Assembly: GCA_964487555.1 (NCBI GenBank)
Contig: CAZART010000035.1
Span: 1-42,490 of the forward strand
Length of the DNA stretch: 42,490 nt
Origin: CAZART01 sp964487555
Lineage (GTDB): Bacteria > Bacteroidota > Rhodothermia > Rhodothermales > VXPQ01
Direction of reading: 5' to 3'
In this document: one piece after another, positions 40,037 to 42,490 of the stretch
How the letters are laid out: each line of letters opens with the position of its first letter
How positions within the stretch are numbered: position 1 is the first letter of the stretch
Notes under the pieces: model-generated
Told to the model about the DNA's origin: nothing
Database searches by the model: none
Seen by the model: the letters and a program-made list of their open reading frames with translations, nothing else
Position numbers and translations under genes: made by a program

Positions 40037-42190
40037 ATGTCACTACGCATCATCATCGCTGCCGTCGCAGCGATCCAGACGATCATCCCCCTCGAGTCAT
40101 CTGCTCAAGATGGGGACTGGACGTCCTTATCTCCCTCACCGATTGCCCGTACAGAGGCGCCGAGCGTCGTATATGACGGCAAACTTTTCGTCTTTGCCGG
40201 ATTCGCTCCTGATCTGATCATCACGGGCGCTACCGAGGTCTACGATCCGGTTGCTGATTCGTGGTCCTCACTCTCCCCGATGCCGCGCCCGGTTACGCAC
40301 GCCGGAGCAGCACTCGTGGATGACAGCGTCTGGATTGTTGGGGGGTTCGAAGGCGATCATCCCGGCCGCACGGTCGATCTGGTGCAGATCTATGACCTGC
40401 CGTCAGACTCATGGAGCACCGGACCCTCACTACCTGCACGCCGCGCCTCGGGTACCCTTGCTCTGCTCGGCCGGAAACTCCATTATATCGGCGGCCTTCG
40501 TCCAAATAGAGACAGCGACGTCCACGATCATTACGTCCTCGATCTGGACAATGCCTTTGCAGGATGGAGCGTGGCGGCACCGCTGCCCGTTCCAAGAAAC
40601 CACCTGAGCAGCGTCGCCTACGGCGGGCGCATCTACGTCATCGGCGGACAGACCGGGCACGATAGCGGCCGCACCTTCTCGAAATTGGTTCACGTTTACG
40701 ATCCGTCGAGCGATAGCTGGTCGCGGGCCCGAAATCTTCCTTCGGCACGCTCGCACTTTGAATCGAGCACGTTCGTTCACAACGGGCGCATCGTCATTGC
40801 AGGCGGGGTCGGCGCCGGCTCTGAGAATGATCCTGCAACACACGATGTGTCGGAATACGACCCGGTCGCGAACGTCTGGAGCGAGCCGTTCACGCTTCCG
40901 GACAAGCTTCTTGCTCCGGTCGCGAAGGTGATCGACGAGAAGCTGATTGTTTCCCACGGAAGCCTCGGTCAGGCACGCTACGCCCAGAGTGGGGCGTGGT
41001 CTCGTCCTCTGCGCGCAACCATGATAGACACGCTCGGAATCTGGCCGGCCGTCGTGGAGACAACGCTGCGCGAGGCCGACGCGGAAATTCTGTCCGTACT
41101 CCTGTGGACGCGTGACGGGCGCGTGTCCTACAGCCTCGACACGAGCAGCGACGCCGATTGGTTGACCGTCATCAATGAGGGCTCCGGCGTCGCTTCCCCC
41201 AGCGGAGCCGAGCTGGCCGTTCACATCGATGCCTCTGCGCTTCAATCCGGTACGTACGAGGGGTCCCTTACCGTAACGGCACCCGGCTTTTCATCCGTCA
41301 CACTGCCCGTCGTTCTGCGTGTCTCGGATCGGTTGCGAGACGCTTTCGTCGAAACCGACGGCATCATTGTGATGGACGCTGAGAACTATCATCGGAATAG
41401 AGCCTGCACGAGCCATCAATGGTCGGAAACGACCCTCTACGAAAGTTTCGGATCGGCCATGCAGGCGAGCCCGAGCGTTGGAGCAAAAATCGAGTTCGAC
41501 TACGACGTCGCAAGCCCGGAGCTCCGATACCACGTGGCATTCTCCGAAAGCGGTACGTATTACGTGTGGATCCGCGCATGGGGTAGCGATGGAGATGCGG
41601 ACTCGTGGCACGTCGGCATCGACGGACTCGGCAGCCCTACGGCTGAAGCGATGACCCTGACCAAGCGCGGGCGATGGCCGCCGGCCTCGATGTGGACGAA
41701 CGAGACCATGGCAGGCGAGCGCGCCTCGCTGAATGTAACGGCACCCGGAGAACACCTGGTTAGTGTCTGGATGCGTGAGGACGGGGTGATGTTGGATCGA
41801 ATTCTCTTGACGAACGACGCCGACTATGTCCCCGCCGGCAGCGGTCCCGATGAGAGTATGCGTGCCGTCCTTAATCCTGACAGCAGCACGTCAACGACGG
41901 GCAACGAACCGCTCTCCGACATCCCGATCGCCTATCGTCTCGAGGCCAACTATCCGAATCCGTTCAATCCGACGACGACTATCGGGTATGCCCTACCACG
42001 GCCCGAATACGTTCGAATCGTCGTCTACGACGTGCTTGGACACCGTGTGGCTACGCTGGTTGACGGCCCGCAGGCGGCGGGGACACATGAAGTGTCGCTC
42101 AACGCCTCCGACCTGCCAAGCGGAACGTATCTGTACGAGCTCACTGCGGGTCCATTCCGGTCCGTTCAGAACATGATCCTGATCAAGTAG
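40037..42190 (+). CDS. T9SS-secreted kelch / BACON / GH115-C-like protein
   Basis: A 717-residue secreted protein. The signal peptide is 1-23 (cleavage near ESSAQ). Kelch propeller repeats at about 30-330 include VYDPVADSWSSLSPMP and IYVIGGQTG. A BACON-like Ig domain is at about 335-430 (SSDADWLTVINEGSGVA; SGTYEGSLTVTAP). A carbohydrate-binding EAEN-type module at about 435-610 has VMDAENYHRN, WIRAWGSDGDADSWHVGIDG and VSVWMREDG. The type A T9SS tail is at about 637-717 (NYPNPFNPTTTIGYALP, final MILIK). The propeller and the EAEN-type module are clearly related to those in the giant protein at 20285-27706, so this looks like a smaller family member. It is alone on its strand, with a 777-bp gap before it and a hairpin after it. 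A surface glycan-binding role is inferred from its modules. Confidence 0.88.
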   Translation: MSLRIIIAAVAAIQTIIPLESSAQDGDWTSLSPSPIARTEAPSVVYDGKLFVFAGFAPDLIITGATEVYDPVADSWSSLSPMPRPVTHAGAALVDDSVWIVGGFEGDHPGRTVDLVQIYDLPSDSWSTGPSLPARRASGTLALLGRKLHYIGGLRPNRDSDVHDHYVLDLDNAFAGWSVAAPLPVPRNHLSSVAYGGRIYVIGGQTGHDSGRTFSKLVHVYDPSSDSWSRARNLPSARSHFESSTFVHNGRIVIAGGVGAGSENDPATHDVSEYDPVANVWSEPFTLPDKLLAPVAKVIDEKLIVSHGSLGQARYAQSGAWSRPLRATMIDTLGIWPAVVETTLREADAEILSVLLWTRDGRVSYSLDTSSDADWLTVINEGSGVASPSGAELAVHIDASALQSGTYEGSLTVTAPGFSSVTLPVVLRVSDRLRDAFVETDGIIVMDAENYHRNRACTSHQWSETTLYESFGSAMQASPSVGAKIEFDYDVASPELRYHVAFSESGTYYVWIRAWGSDGDADSWHVGIDGLGSPTAEAMTLTKRGRWPPASMWTNETMAGERASLNVTAPGEHLVSVWMREDGVMLDRILLTNDADYVPAGSGPDESMRAVLNPDSSTSTTGNEPLSDIPIAYRLEANYPNPFNPTTTIGYALPRPEYVRIVVYDVLGHRVATLVDGPQAAGTHEVSLNASDLPSGTYLYELTAGPFRSVQNMILIK

Positions 42191-42224
42191 CTCGCCGCCT
42201 CCCACTTCGCGTTACAACAGGTGT

Positions 42225-42259
42225 GTCGAGACCGGTGCCTCCCACCCGCCGGTCTCGAC
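42225..42259. terminator. 11-bp-stem hairpin after the kelch T9SS gene
   Basis: The arms gtcgagaccgg (42225-42235) and ccggtctcgac (42249-42259) are perfect inverted repeats with a 13-base loop, 34 bp after the stop codon. The spacing fits a terminator, but no T-run follows. Confidence 0.7.
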
Positions 42260-42290
42260 GAAAGCATGGGGTCTCAGTTAACAGGTACGC

Positions 42291-42490
42291 ATGCCGCTAA
42301 ATGTACAGGCCGTCCTAACCGTCGGGGTTCTAATCGGAATCGTGGCGGCGCTGGTCAAAGATCTCGCCCGGCCCGATCTCGTGTTCTTCGGCGCCCTCGC
42401 CGTCCTGCTCGTAACCGGAATTCTCACGCCCGAGCAGGCATTCGCCGGATTTTCCAACAGCGCCATCTGGGTGATCGGTTCTCTCTATAT
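42291..42490 (+). CDS. SLC13/DASS-type permease, N-terminal part (cut by window end)
   Basis: A reading frame from the ATG at 42291 stays open to the last base, giving 66 residues. Two hydrophobic segments are visible, VLTVGVLIGIVAALV and LVFFGALAVLLVTGIL. They are followed by TPEQAFAGFSNSAIWVIGSL. The pattern of a second helix ending in G-x-L-T/S-P-E-x-A-x-A-G-F-S-N is typical of the start of SLC13/CitT-like transporters, often fused to TrkA_C domains, which move dicarboxylates, sulfate or other anions by Na+ coupling. A sulfate-transporting member would fit the sulfotransferase-rich surroundings, but the substrate cannot be read from this fragment. Confidence 0.72.
   Translation, partial: MPLNVQAVLTVGVLIGIVAALVKDLARPDLVFFGALAVLLVTGILTPEQAFAGFSNSAIWVIGSLY

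Noticed and set aside
40430..41245. 271-codon open frame on the minus strand
   Set aside because: Antisense to the kelch/BACON gene, whose domains, signal peptide and sorting tail are clear; the antisense translation has no family pattern.

Overview
The window is a GC-rich, densely coding surface-polysaccharide and secreted-protein region. It probably comes from a member of the FCB group of bacteria, most likely Rhodothermota/Balneolota-like. The main reason is that three large secreted proteins end in a type A type IX secretion (T9SS) sorting tail (NYPNPFNP at its start, SGTY then a final M.LxK at its end), which is characteristic of that group. Many starts have weak or no Shine-Dalgarno sequence, which also fits. 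No rRNA, tRNA, CRISPR array, intact transposon or phage gene is visible.

Layout. (1) 1-2946, plus strand: the end of a Wzc-like tyrosine autokinase, a small SLBB-domain exported protein, a GC-rich gene-free stretch, then the heptose-bisphosphate phosphatase gmhB. (2) 19981 down to 3001, minus strand: a long run of about 15 genes, many overlapping by 4 bp. In transcription order they are: a membrane-anchored Ig-like protein that looks like a damaged paralogue, a sulfotransferase, a PglK/MsbA-like ABC transporter, GT2, GT4, a sulfotransferase, GT2, GT61, a 259-bp gap, fcl, gmd, a sulfotransferase, GT9, gmhA, hldE and an O-antigen ligase/polymerase-like membrane protein. (3) 20285 to 35269, plus strand and divergent from block 2: a 2473-residue multidomain T9SS protein, a beta-helix protein, two sulfotransferases, GT2, a GT-B transferase, a WecG/TagA-type transferase and an NDP-sugar epimerase, closed by a 13-bp-stem hairpin. 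(4) 39259 down to 35345, minus strand: a T9SS beta-helix protein carrying six H-type-lectin-like units. (5) A 777-bp gap without a convincing gene. (6) 40037-42190, plus strand: a T9SS kelch/BACON protein that looks like a small relative of the giant one, followed by a hairpin and the start of an SLC13-type permease cut by the window end.

How it may work together (inference). The sugar genes supply GDP-L-fucose (gmd, fcl) and most of an ADP-heptose route (gmhA, hldE, gmhB). At least six glycosyltransferases assemble a glycan, the ABC transporter may flip it, and the WaaL-like and Wzc/SLBB proteins may polymerise, ligate or export it. Five sulfotransferases of several subtypes are spread through both divergent operons, which predicts a heavily sulfated, fucose- and possibly heptose-containing surface polysaccharide. 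The large T9SS proteins are built from carbohydrate-binding modules and one sits at the head of the right-hand glycan operon. They are therefore candidates for cell-surface or matrix proteins that bind, organise or remodel that polysaccharide. This pairing of a sulfated glycan with multivalent lectin-like proteins is the best candidate here for an undescribed system.
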